Source: Butyriboletus loyo
Taxonomy: Eukaryota; Basidiomycota; Agaricomycetes; Boletales; Boletaceae
Reading direction: 5' to 3'
NCBI GenBank assembly: GCA_038093515.1
Contig: JBBPSI010000092.1
Location: 31,566-95,565, forward strand
DNA: 64,000 nucleotides
Shown in pieces: positions 46,227 through 57,710 of the stretch (position 1 is the first letter of the stretch; each line of letters starts with the position of its first letter). Below the pieces are notes generated by a model. It did not search any database. It worked only from the letters and a program-made list of their open reading frames with translations, and was not told the origin of the DNA. A program made the translations under genes and the position numbers.

Positions 46227-48715
46227 CTACGAAGCTATGATGACAGACACCGGTTGTGCGGGACTTATGCTCATCCCACCGAATGATTCCCCCAGGCCAT
46301 CTGCGTCGGAACTAGACTTGTGGGAGGTCCTGGGTATTTGAAGTCCAGCAGAGACGCCGCTTGGACTGACAGAATGCATTCCAGCTTCCCCGTTCCTGTT
46401 CCCATCACCCCCGTCCACATCGTCCACGTCCTCTTCTTCATCGCTCTCCTCGTCACCTTCGATCGCTACGGACGACCACTCTCTATACATTCCTTGTATA
46501 TACGACCTCGAGCGTGGAAGCTTGTACGGATCAAAGGGGAAGAACGTATGCAGTTCCGCAGACACCAGCTCTTCCCCACTCACGCGCGGCAGAAGCGGCA
46601 GCGATCCCGGACTCGGGTTGTATTCTGATCGTCTGTTGACTTCGATAATGGAATGGCAATACACAAAGTCGGTCGCTTGTGCGACGCGCGCGAATTGCAT
46701 CACTACATTCGGCGAGCAGACCTGACATACACGTGAGATGTGAACGAAGAAGAGACGTGATGAGTCGCTAACCTTCAAGGGGTTCAAAGGAGAGGTGATC
46801 ACTCGTTGCACAACGTCCAACTCGTTCATCCACTTCTTCCTCCCCTGATACTCCTCCACCTCATTAAATCTCCCTTCGAGATCCCTCCACCGGAAGCAAA
46901 AGATGAGAAACATGGCTTGTGCAACGGCATAAAACACGCTATGATGCGCTATACCTGGGAGCTCTTGTCTTGCCTGTACGATGCTATCAAACGCGTCCAA
47001 GTGACTCTGTAAGAACGTGCACAGGACAACCACCATTCTGCGTGCACTCTCGTGATCGACGAACCGAGCACGGCTGACAAAGGAGGCGATGTAGCTCACT
47101 GCAGCGGCACGGGTCACGGTGGGTACGTCTTGGCCAAGAAGTGCCTTCTCGACAAGCAGGCCTTGAAAAAGGTCGCTGAATTCAGGATCGAGGGAAGAAT
47201 ACCAAAAGATGAGGAATTGGGTATATCGAGATTTGAAAGTGCGGATGATGGCCCGGTCAAATATAGCCAAGAGGGTATGGAATTGGGCAGTACGCATCGC
47301 GCGTCCAGATTCAGGGCAAGCTGGTCGAGGAGTGTCTAGTGGTGAAAACGGACTGCTTGGGTGAGTAGTGAGCGGGGAAGGTATGGTGGGTGCTTCGGTG
47401 ACGTAGTGTAATCTATTGAAGTGATCGAATATCAGTTTGAGGATACAATCGAGCTTGTTGACCATCTCCTGCATGTGTCGCATGTTGGAAGGCAGATCGG
47501 GCTCCCCGCCATCTTCCGAACCGTCTTCTGACGAGACATCAGTCGATACGTCAGAATTGACGTCGTCGTCTCCAGCATCGGACTCTCCTTCATCACCTTC
47601 CTGACCAACGACGACGTCGAACGGATCAAATTCAAACAAGTCGCCATTCTCCAATGTGTCATCCTGTTCGAGTTCTTCCAACTCTACTTGAATCTCGACC
47701 TGGGGAAACACTCAGCAGGGTAATACACGGCAACTTGAAGGCCACACGCACGTCTATTTGAAGAGCGCGATCGATGATGAGCGAAAGTATTCGATCAGCC
47801 AGCACAGAGCAGTACTCCGTGACATGTAATAGGTTGCGGATGTACGTGACTTGTGTAACTTGCGATTGCCGCTTATGAGGGAAACTCCGGACGAGGAGAG
47901 GTTGCAAGGTCGAGGGAAGGGTGGGTATGAGGGCCAAGAGGTGACGAAGGAGGTGATGCAAGCGGTCATACACGACACTGCGTGTCAATGGACTCGCAGA
48001 GCTTTCTGGGCCACCTGCATTGAGGGCTTGCAATCCAGATTCTACGAATACGAGCGGGTCACGTTGGATTGGACCAGCATCGATGAGCATGACGTACGAT
48101 AAGTCAGACCCTGGGTAATCTTGCTGAGGACGATGGAAAGGTATTCTGGCCTTGCACTCAGGAGCATCCCAATGAAAATAGTGTACGACTTTACGAAAGC
48201 GGTGTCCATCGTCGTCCATGGCAGGTTCACGATGGCCTCGACCAACGATGCGTGGCGCTTCTCCAACCTAGAGAGCACATGTGACAGCGCGAGGATCCAT
48301 AGTCGTAGTTGGGATGATGACGTCGCACTTTCGCCTACTTTTCTTGGGTTGAATTGGTCAACGAGGTTATCAAAGTCTTTGCTTTGGCTCTGTGAGAGAT
48401 CAGCCGAGGGAGGGATGTGCACACGAGGACACGAACATTAAGTTTCTCCTGCAATGCCTTGTTGATAAATGCGACAAACATGTCCCGTTTGAACTGCTCG
48501 CCCTGCCTGACGCGAGAATTCGTCGCTATCGGACGCTGTTCAAGCGACAATAAATGATCGGCATCGTGTGCGGTCGACTTGGCTGGCGGTGGCGGTTTCG
48601 CATATTTTTCGATGGTGATTTTTGGAGTCTGTTCCATGAATCTTGTCGTGGGCGTGTATGGCCCTGACTTGGGCGTGCGCTGGTTAAATTGTGAGTATGT
48701 TGAGTGGGGATCCAT
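46227..48715 (-). CDS. RRN3: RRN3 / TIF-IA, RNA polymerase I initiation factor
   Basis: Exons complement(46227..46721, 46773..47699, 47752..48041, 48110..48389, 48437..48715) give 756 aa. The HEAT-repeat body shows the family landmarks: FINKALQEKLN, LRLWILALSHVLSRLEKRH, YDRLHHLLRHLLALIPTLPS, a KRQSQVTQVTYIRNLLHVTE block, LIIDRALQIDVEIQVELEEL, FLIFWYSSLDPEFSDLF and YIASFVSRARFVDHES. It bridges Pol I and the core factor at rDNA promoters and is a growth-control point through phosphorylation. The acidic insert (ESDAGDDDVNSDVSTDVSSE) sits where fungal Rrn3 has its disordered acidic loop. The C terminus carries another acidic run and Ser-rich tail. The gene is head to head with the NDUFB9-like gene. 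Confidence 0.94.
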
Positions 48716-48876
48716 CTTGATCCAAGCTTTCGAGTCAAGGCAAAATCGACTCGGATGCGACGGGACAAAACAAAATTTTATCTACAGAAATAGACACACG
48801 ACAAGCCCATATATAGTATTATCATGTAAATTCGCCTCGAATTCGATCCAAAGTCTCTTCATTACCAGCGTTCACA
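48716..48876. promoter_or_regulatory. Short shared promoter between RRN3 and NDUFB9-like gene
   Basis: The divergent start codons are 161 bases apart. The interval has an AT-rich stretch with 'ccatatatagtattat' near 48810 that could serve as TATA element. It would link expression of a Pol I factor and a complex I subunit, but this is inferred from position only. Confidence 0.45.
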
Positions 48877-49430
48877 ATGTCGACCTCGTCATTCTCGGCC
48901 GCGCACAAGTCCTACGTCAAGTCGCTCTACCGGCGCATGTTGAAAAATGAGCTGGACTGGGTCGTTCGCCGAGATATCTGGCGCGGAAGGGCTATGATGA
49001 TCAGAGCAGAGTTTGAACGCAATCGGTAAGTTGTCCAGCGCATCCTCATCGTCTTTCCGTGCGAGCCAGCGCCTTCTAGTGACGTGCACAACCCGAGGGC
49101 ATTGGGTGAGATTCTCCAGAAAGCAGAAGCCGAGTTGGCGGCCAGGCAACACCCCGACCCGTATATTTGTGAGTCCCCACCCTTTACGTGGTTCCCCTTC
49201 CCGAGGCTCACTGGCGCTGCTCCAGTCCCGACCATGCCAGGTGGTACGAAGTGGTGTGTATTACATGATTTCACGCTTTGCTCGTTCACTGAACACTTGC
49301 TATGTGTTCAGGGAGAGGCATGTTCCGGTAAGTCCCGGGGAGTTGAATGTCTTGATGACGTGCTGATATTCCTCGTTACTAGCCTACCATTGGACCCATA
49401 TACGACCATCTCGCTGCTGGTCATCATTAG
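48877..49430 (+). CDS. NADH:ubiquinone oxidoreductase subunit, NDUFB9-like (B22, LYR family)
   Basis: Five exons (48877-49025, 49080-49168, 49226-49253, 49312-49327, 49383-49430) give 109 aa. Exons 3 and 4 are only 28 and 16 nt. The protein has the LYR-type start HKSYVKSLYRRMLKNELDWV, then RRDIWRGRAMMIRAEFERNR, LGEILQKAEAELAARQHPDP, and the family end PTMPGGTKWERHVP. Mammalian NDUFB9 shows the same order, with a [20 protein letters not shown] block. It is an accessory subunit of the membrane arm of mitochondrial complex I, bound to the acyl carrier protein in known structures. The mini-exons make this gene easy to miss for automatic predictors. Confidence 0.92.
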
Positions 49431-49689
49431 CTACACGCATTGTTCTAGACATAATTGAGTCGAACCACCTGTCAATCATTAGTGGACCAGGGCAAAACAA
49501 CGTCTTGCCTAGGAGACAGTAACAATGCGTCTCTATTATAACCGAGTTTTGTTATTTGTGGAGATGAGTCCGCGCCGTAGTCACGTGTACCCCAAAAAGT
49601 ACTGTCATTAGCCGATGTAGCGTCGATAGGTATTGATTGAATGTCCCGGATCCTCCCTCATCCACTGTCGCTGTGACGCATCCCGACGT

Positions 49690-52600
49690 ATGAACTACTT
49701 GCGCGGTGCAGTCAGCGCCATCAGCGCGCCATACCAATACTACAAAGACATCAACCCCTCGACGCTCACCGGCGCCATCGATGTCCTCGTCATACGCAGA
49801 CCGACCGACGACGGAGACGTCGTTTTCGCATGTTCTCCCTTTCATGTGCGCTTTGGTAAGTTGCAAGTACTTCATCCTGCTGAGAAGAAGGTGCGTATCC
49901 GGTCTTTGTCGTGACAGACCATGTCGTTGAATGCTCCATTCTGCTAGGTGAACGTCTCTGTCAACGGTACCCCGATTCCATTTAGCATGAAGATCGGTGA
50001 TGCCGGTGAAGCATTCTTCGTCTTCGAGACAGAAGAGGACATCCCAGAAGACCTCGTCACCAGTCCAATACTCACAGCAACCAAGACGGCGCCCCAGGAC
50101 GAGATCTCATCCGTCACGCTTAGTAAAACCCCAGAAGTACTACCAGCCGCCCCAAAGATCCCGGAGCCCGAGTTCCTGGACCTGGATGCAACACAATACA
50201 ACCGCGTATCGGCTCTCCGTAAACGGGGTCAGTCATATTCGGCACCGCGAACACCCCCACTCGAAGTCGATTTCCCTCAGGCACCCGCAGTATCACCCCC
50301 AATTGTCCAGTACACGGATGGTGAGTTGTGTCATTACGTACTCACCAAGTCGTGGTCAATGATGTTGGATGGCCTCATGAAGATATGGCGCTCGACATTG
50401 CTGGATACCATTCCCCCGCACCCGACAAGAGCAAGTCTGTGCAGTCCGAATCGCAGATTCAAATCACATCCTCAAGTACGAATACTGACCCGCGAATGCC
50501 TTTCCCATCATCAAGGCCGAGCACGCCTTCTCATCTCCAAATGTCCTTCTCCTCCCGTCGTGCAGTCTCTCAGTCTTCTGACGACCTCGCTTCGAAACGC
50601 GATACTTTAACAGCCGAGGTGGGTGGTGCATCCCTGCTGGTGCAGCAATACTCCTGGGAATGGGGGGCATTTCCCCAACCTTCTCCGCTTCAGGCCCAGT
50701 TTGCCCCGCCAGTACTCAAGGGCAAAGGTGATGACACGCGTCCGGAAGTCGATGAGGACGAGCTCATACTAAAGCGCAGTCGCAGCGTTCCACCAGAACT
50801 GGAGGGGAGCCCGCATACCATCCGATCACCCCTGCCACCTGCCGATGACAACGACAACGAGTCACCTTTGCCACTTGTCCATCAAGAGTCTGCTGAGTAC
50901 AAGGGTGAGAAGCCGTTTGGATCAAGTGGATGCATAACAACGAGGCACGACGACCAGACCAAATTCCAAGTCTGGATCGATGGTACTTCGGTCGAGTTTG
51001 AGCTCAGTCTCGTAGCCTTGCGGGACGCCTTTCACAATCGTGACGAAGCGGAATCGGCGCGCACGTTTGACCAAGGGGTTATCGACTATGCACAACTAAT
51101 GGCGGACGAGAGTCTGGTCCGAGACGAACGACTCGTGATGCGATGCACTGGCGGGCGGTATATCACGCGAGAAGAACGGTCGCCGTTAATGGATATTTTA
51201 CAACTATGGACATCTACGGCGAGGGAGGATCGCCTCGCTGCGTCGCCATCGCCGCCTTCATCACCTTCGTCTCCTCCACAGACGGAACAAGGATCACTCT
51301 CGTCTTCAGACGAGCATGAGGAGCCGAAACGAGCTGATTCTGAACCACCTGAGGTGTCTACACGCAAGTCCACATCGTCCAGTTGGGTAAGATGGTGGAG
51401 TCGAAGCCGAGATATTCCCGTTTCGGAACGACCAGTTTTGAGAGAGGCTGCTACCGTTCCACTGGATCAGGTTGATAGCTATGCTTATCTTTGAGCCGGG
51501 ACGTACTCATGTCGTTTACAGAAGCTCACTAGGCCTGTCTATGTAACCTCCCACTTACCATCGGCATCGGTCCCAGCGACCACACCCGTAGTTAGCCGAT
51601 CACCCACAATGCAACCTGTCTCCGATACCGTGACGACGAGGAAGGAGAAGAAATTTGCAAAGTCGCTGCGGTTATCGTCAGATCAACTCGTGAGTTTGGA
51701 TGACATATGACCTTTCACTGCTCTCATTCTATTGGCTTGACAGAAATCCCTGAATTTGAAACCCGGCGCGAACACGATCACGTTTTCGCTCTCTACGACC
51801 GGTGCCCCGGGGTGCGCAGCACGCATATTCGTTTGGGATTCGACAGACCATGTCGTCGTCTCGGACATTGACGGAACGATAACAAAGTGCGCTCGTTTTC
51901 ATCACTGTAGATCTTTGAGCGTTGGAGATTGCTTATTATCCATATAGGTCCGATGGTCTTGGACATATATTCACGATGATAGGGCGGGACTGGACGCACC
52001 TCGGTGTGGCGAAGTTGTACACCGACATTACTCGGAATGGGTACAAGATCATGTACCTCACGTCTCGTGCCATCGGTCAGGCGGACTCGACGAGGGACTA
52101 CCTGAAAGGAGTGAAACAAGACGAATACCAGCTCCCCGAAGGCCCCGTCATCATGAGTCCGGACAGACTGATGGTATCCCTTCATCGGTGAGTCTTTTCA
52201 TAGTAACCGTAAGTATGGATGTTCGCTGACACGAGACTGATCGCACAATAGCGAAGTCATCATGCGCAAACCCGAGGTGTTCAAGATGGCTTGCCTTCGA
52301 GATATTCAAAGGCTGTTCGGCGAAGGTCCACGGAAACCGTTTTACGCGGGCTTTGGAAACCGGATCACGGATGCACTGTCGTATCGGAGTGTCAATATAC
52401 CAAGTGCACGAATATTCACGATCGACCCGAGTGGTGAGGTCAAAATGGAGCTCCTGGAGTTGGCAGGATACAAGTCTTCGTGAGTCGTCTGGTTCGACAA
52501 CCGTCTTTCAAAGTTGGGCTCAACCCCGCCCACGTACCGGGTTGACATGGCACGGTGCTAATCCCTCTAGGTATATTCATATGACCGACCTTGTCGATCA

Positions 52601-53285
52601 AATGTTCCCTCCAATTAATCGTAAATGGGCACCTGATTATACTGATTTCAACTATTGGCGACCACCAGTGCAAGAATTCCTTCTGCCGGATTTGACCCCA
52701 CCTTCCCCGGCGCTGAGCGCGCGCTCGGACACATCCTCCCAAAGTGCTCTCGCACGTCTACGCAATTTCAGTATCGTGGGAAGCAGACAGTCTATCTCCC
52801 CAAGGCCGCCTTTCCTGCCCACGGAAGCGGTCCCTGTTGGACCGGATGGCGGTGGACAACGGAGTAATCATTTGCGACAGATATCGTCGTTTGAACGGTT
52901 GGGTAGTCGGTTGGTGGCGCTCACGCAGTCGTCGTATGGTGTTGACGATGGAAGCGGGAGTGGAAGTGGAAGCTTTCCTTCGCGGTCATCGGTCTCGGCG
53001 TCCTCGACGTGTTTGGATTCTGAGGATGAGGGTGACGTCGGGGAGGACGTGGAGTTGAGGAAGCGAATGCGGCCACGGAGTACCAGTATGTCGAGCATGC
53101 CTGGGTCGTTGGATGACATGGATCTCGGGTTGGGGGATTACGAGGGGGAGGAGAATGCAGAGGGAGAAATGGGGGAGGAAGGAGGGTGCTTGTATGATGG
53201 TGAAAACGAAGAGGAGGCTGCGGAGGAGGCGTTCGACGAAGATTTCCTGGCGACGGGTGAGATGCAGAAAGTGCCGTTCTTGTGA
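49690..53285 (+). CDS. PAH1: Phosphatidate phosphatase PAH1 (lipin, SMP2)
   Basis: Eight exons (49690-49890, 49948-50320, 50383-51470, 51522-51689, 51744-51886, 51948-52187, 52252-52479, 52571-53285) give 1051 aa. The N-LIP domain is at the start (MNYLRGAVSAISAPYQYYKD, then IDVLVIRR and FHVRFGKLQVLHP). The C-LIP/HAD domain carries the catalytic DxDGT as SDIDGTITKSDGLGH (D651, D653), followed by WTHLGVAKLYTDITRNGYK, YLTSRAIGQAD and VNIPSARIFTIDP. It makes diacylglycerol from phosphatidate at the ER/nuclear membrane, so it controls lipid storage and nuclear-membrane growth. The ~350 residues between the domains and the long acidic C-terminal tail are Ser-rich and likely phosphorylated. Intron 2 ends in AAG. 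Confidence 0.95.
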
Positions 53286-54146
53286 AAGGTGTTGGAGTCG
53301 GGGGTGTCAAGTTTTCGTCCGGTCAACCCAACGAGCGACATGGGTGGATGGCCCAGTGGTGCCGGGAGCAGACATTCATAGAATACAACGATCGGACACG
53401 CCACGCACGAAGAACTACGTACTACTCAGCAGCATTGTGTACACTACTTGTTTAGGAGTTTGGGGAGCGCCCAACTATATTCAGCGTGAGATGGAAGGAG
53501 ATACTACATAGATATATGGGACTGGGCGCAGGACCCCCCAACTCGCCTCTGCCACGACCCAGCCATCCGTTGCCATCAGGGTTCTCGACAAGAAGCGTTG
53601 TGCCATCTATCCGTGGTCTCTAGACCGCCTCCAGCAACAGCTGCAACGGATGCGAAATCTAACGAGTGAGGAAACGTTGTAACCCTACCGACCCCATAGC
53701 TTGCCACTAGTACTCGCTTCTTGGGCGATAAGCTGTAATCCACCGGAATGGGTGCCGGACTAGCTGTTATGCTGTGACCGCCAGCTAGCCTAGAGTGTGA
53801 TCCCGATTGCCAGGGTAATGTTCTGCCAGCATTGCATATACAGGATGGATGGCGGTACTTGGCTTTTTCTAAAGACGGCGAGAATCAAGCTGTGTGGTAG
53901 TATGAACCAGGGTGCCCTGATTGGATTTGACTATGGGGGCAAGTTACCTAATAATATTCGTGGCTGGTCAATTCGGTATTTTTCATTCATGACCAGATTT
54001 GGTGCTTTGGATACGAAACAAATCACACTATTGTTGGATCTTCTAGAAACAAGTCCCACTGCTCGCTCTCCACGTTCGGCGACATCCTTCAACGGTGTAG
54101 CAGAGTACTCGTTCTCCACCACGGCCTTCGCATCGCCCCGAGGGAA
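53286..54146. other. Intergenic interval
   Basis: No gene seen. This is the 3' flank of PAH1 and the upstream flank of multi-TM paralogue 4. Frame 53797-54300 overlaps the promoter and start of paralogue 4 and shows no motif. Confidence 0.4.
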
Positions 54147-54162
54147 TATAAAAGAGCTTATC
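54147..54162 (+). promoter_or_regulatory. Family core promoter box, paralogue 4
   Basis: Reads TATAAAAGAGCTTATC, 90 bp upstream of the start. It matches the TATAAGAGCTTGTC boxes of paralogues 2 and 3 except for two extra A and one base change. Confidence 0.55.
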
Positions 54163-54251
54163 AGCCTCGTCAGAGCGTCTATCGCCACTTATCATCACTC
54201 CATCTTTCTCTATCTCAATCCATCGCACGTTCGGTTTGCCACCCTGCAGAC

Positions 54252-55613
54252 ATGTACACCCCTCATGTTGACATTTCTAGCCTGTCCAACAGCTCTCTGA
54301 CGTTCTTGCCTGCATTCCTGTTCGACAAGCCGACTCGCCTTTCACTCGACATGTCTGGTGCAGCTGGTTTGTTGGGAGGGGATGATGCCGTATCCGCTAT
54401 GGTTGCAGTTCACGTCTGCGGGGGGAGACGTTGGCTGGGTTGGTACAACACCCCTGGATCCTTTCAAATAGCCAAGCGATTCCGCTCGTTCGCCAAGTCC
54501 GCATCCTTCTGTGACATCTTCCGTGGCAACTTCTCCCCAAAGTACCTCCCCAAGAGTGTTCACACGGATCCCACGGCGTTGGTCGAACTGGACATCTGCA
54601 AGGGACCCAAGTTTATGGCTGCACATTCAGGCAGTGTCATCGAGGAGACGAGCTATCTGGCCGCGCTCTTCATGAAGGAATGTGCTGCTTGGAATTCGGA
54701 GGGGAAAGTGGTCCCAGGGAGGAGGACGCAGCCCATCGGAATCACCATCGCTGAGCTCGGTGAGGCCCCTGCCTCCGAGATGCGCCCCGCGCACAGCGGT
54801 GCCTCCACCCTCCTCTTCGCCAGCGTTCCTATTGTTACCAGCGTTGGCACATGTATGCTTTGCGCTGTTTACGAGGATTGGCACGCATCCTTGTTGATCC
54901 TCGTGGGCATCATCGCGAGCGGTGTATCTTGCCTCGTTCTCGGTTCGGCTGACTTTGTGTTCACACATCCCGAGCCTGCCAAAGGATCGCCTGCCGGTGA
55001 CGGAATCCTTGGCTCAGACAGGGATATTGTCCTGTTGAAAGGCACAGAAAGCGCGGTGAATTCCATCACCCGTGGCACGTTCTCCCTTCGATTCTCGAGT
55101 GAGGCCCATTACAGCCTCATTCGGTGGTGCTCGCTCCTGTTCTTCGTCCAATGTGTCACCCAGCTCCTCCTTATCCCCCAAGCGTCGTTGTTCGGTCAAA
55201 TCGTGTTCCTTGCCTCGCTCGGTGTCTCTGCACTGTACAACAACTGGCTTTCTTCGTTGGATAAAGAGAACATGCTCCAGAAACTCTTGGTCGAGAGGGT
55301 GCTCGAGCACCCTCCATTGACCAAGTATACGTTGGGCACGCGCACCACCGCAGTGGTGTTCGCACTTCTGGCGCTGCAGCCGCAAGACCCCACCAGACTC
55401 CTCAATGAGTTACTCCCCAACGATACCAAGGTTTGGAAGACATGGAAGGCGATCATCTTGGAGCGGCTACGTCACCCCGATGACCAGTCCTTGTTCGACA
55501 GCAAAGCCGGGCTTGTGGACGGCTTTACGCAGAAGGAGCAGGATTTGTTGGAGCTGCTGTACGAAGACGCACGGGCGGCGTATAATGGTTATAGGGAGCA
55601 TCTCAGAGCGTGA
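54252..55613 (+). CDS. Multi-TM paralogue 4 (unknown family)
   Basis: An intronless frame of 453 aa with the full family layout: LSLDMSGAAGLLGGDDAVSA, RRWLGWYNTPGSFQIAKRF, four to five hydrophobic segments in the middle, and LLPNDTKVWKTWK before a charged C-terminal tail ending GYREHLRA. It lies about 14 kb from paralogue 3, on the opposite strand and on the far side of the RRN3-PAH1 island. About 190 bp around 54815-55005 differ by only one or two bases from paralogue 2, far closer than the rest of the gene, which suggests conversion between dispersed copies. Function unknown. Confidence 0.88.
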   Translation: MYTPHVDISSLSNSSLTFLPAFLFDKPTRLSLDMSGAAGLLGGDDAVSAMVAVHVCGGRRWLGWYNTPGSFQIAKRFRSFAKSASFCDIFRGNFSPKYLPKSVHTDPTALVELDICKGPKFMAAHSGSVIEETSYLAALFMKECAAWNSEGKVVPGRRTQPIGITIAELGEAPASEMRPAHSGASTLLFASVPIVTSVGTCMLCAVYEDWHASLLILVGIIASGVSCLVLGSADFVFTHPEPAKGSPAGDGILGSDRDIVLLKGTESAVNSITRGTFSLRFSSEAHYSLIRWCSLLFFVQCVTQLLLIPQASLFGQIVFLASLGVSALYNNWLSSLDKENMLQKLLVERVLEHPPLTKYTLGTRTTAVVFALLALQPQDPTRLLNELLPNDTKVWKTWKAIILERLRHPDDQSLFDSKAGLVDGFTQKEQDLLELLYEDARAAYNGYREHLRA

Positions 55614-57239
55614 CCGTCTACTGCCCTATTTTTCCTTGCCTCCATTTTTTCTTCTTAGCTATATCTACATGCGATCATTTATGCAGCCTCTTTTATTCAG
55701 TGATCTACCCGACCAATGCGGGCGGGTCTTTCTCGTGTATCGTAGCCATGTACGACCTATCTTGGATCTTGGAGGCCACTTTGGCAAGGAAAAAACGTGT
55801 CTCGGAAATCTGCACGAGTGATCTCGACCAACCCTCTGCCCTAATGAATCGATCACGGTGCACGTTCGGCAGTCCCGCCATCGGATGATTGACATGCAAA
55901 AAAAAAAAAGGGGGGGGGCAGAATCGATCGATCATGCTCGCTATTTGTACGCCTCGATGGGGTTTCAAGCGCAACATAACTGTGACGGGTTCGTTGGATC
56001 CTAGAGGGGCCCAGGAAGCCGAGCGAAGCTTCGAGAATCGAAGACGTTGCCAGCGAAGCGGCTCGAGCGGAGCTTGGAGCCACACGATGCGGTTGAGGAA
56101 GTTTCAAATGCGGACGAAAGAGTATCGTGGGCTGTCCGCGCTGAACAAGGCGCCGGGGGCGTCGCGTTAAACAAATGAAAAAAAAAAACGGAGCTTCCCC
56201 AAAAGGCCACTGAGACGGACGTTGATCAGAAACCAAGTAGAGTGCTGAGAGTAACGACGTAATGGGTTTTTTTTCGGACAGCGAGGTCTCCAAAAAGCCT
56301 TGCATCAGCCATGCTCGCTGAGTTGTACCTGAGATATTTACGAGGGTATGTTCAAAGGTATTCTTTGCGGGCCTTACGTGTCTCATCCCTTCTCCAAGAT
56401 CCGTTGTCCTGTCAGAATTGCGCTCCCTGTGTATTGATGTGACACTGAGCGGCGAACAAGGAGTCCAGGACGATGCATGGGTTATTAGTCCTGCTCGCGG
56501 GGGTGCCTAGTAAGACTACATAGTTGCTGTGCGAGCGGTACTACATAGTACAAAAAGTGGCACTCCAGGTCGCAATTAATCACCCCACCCGACAAAGGCC
56601 TACGCGGCATCAGTTCGTGTGCAGATCGAGCACGTGTACAAACGATTTCCTTTTATATATACTGCTCCCGAATGTTCCTTTTGTAGCCATACACTTTTTC
56701 AATAATCGAGAAACACGATTAATATTGTACAACAACCGTTCCTGTTCCAACCGTTCCTTGATGTGACTCCGGCCGCACCCTAGTTATTTACGTTAATCGA
56801 TATTTTGGGTGAACCTACCGCCATTAGCTAGGTACCGTGCGAGTTGATGTACTTGGGGGCAGTATTTCCAAACCAAGTAACGTGATTTGTCGATGACCAC
56901 ACTGGCCAGAATTTCCACATCAGACACCAACGTCCAAGTCCATCGAGGATCAAGGACGATCAGTGCCAACAATCAAGCACGCGTCCGCGGCGCGTAGTTT
57001 TGGTATGAGACGTGGGCTAAGCTTGCTGTTGTGACGATAAGACCCGTTTTTCCAAACGCCATTCAGAAACACGATTCTTATCTTGTGTTATTTTACTTTG
57101 CGAAATGACCACCGTGATGGCGTTGATGACGCCTGGTAGTTCCACTGAAATAGACGCGTTGCAATACGCGAGAATTGTGAACAAAATCGTGCGTTGGTGA
57201 CTTGTTGTACGCGACCCGTCCTTCAACCCTAACTTGATC
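55614..57239. other. Gene-poor interval with homopurine tracts
   Basis: No supported gene. It holds an A12G9 run at 55898-55918 and a poly-A run near 56178-56188. Frames at 55853-56386 and 56524-56766 cross these tracts and show no motif. Confidence 0.4.
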
Positions 57240-57660
57240 GTACCGCTCGGGTATGCTATCCTATTTTGTTTAGGAATCGGTGTACTGACACGTATGTAGG
57301 ACGTTCAAGGTAGAGGGGAATGGCAAGACATGCGCAACGCTTGGTGTAATCAGGGGCTTTAGTGAGGACTAGATCGGGAATCTCGTGCATGACTTTGTAC
57401 GGGGATTGTGTGGTGCATTGCTAGGTGTGTCCTTTCGCGCCGTCATAATGCAATGTCATGTTGATGCGAGGGCGCTCAAGGGCACGCATATCTCACGATG
57501 ATCGGTATTCTGCACCGTGACATCAGTGAGAACAACATCGTTCTTGGTCTTCGTCCGGAAGACGAGCGAGAATATCTGATTGACCTCCACATGGTCATCC
57601 TGCACGATGTCGTGGTCTATTTCAAGATGTACTTTTCACCTCCCCACGTAGATCGAACAT
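57240..57660 (+). pseudogene. FunK1-type fungal protein kinase remnant
   Basis: From 57483 the plus strand reads HAYLTMIGILHRDISENNIV and, after a short gap, EDEREYLIDLHMVI. HRDISxxN is the catalytic loop and LIDLDMA the usual DFG-region equivalent of FunK1 kinases, a family expanded in Agaricomycetes. Here the second Asp of DLD is replaced by His. Upstream helix pieces are shifted into other frames (near 57440-57480), and the N lobe and C-terminal part are missing. It is a short relic lying directly 3' of IRG-like gene 2. Confidence 0.65.
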
Positions 57661-57710
57661 AAATACACGACAAGCTTAAACGGTGTAAAAGTTGTCCTCT
57701 CGACCCGTAA

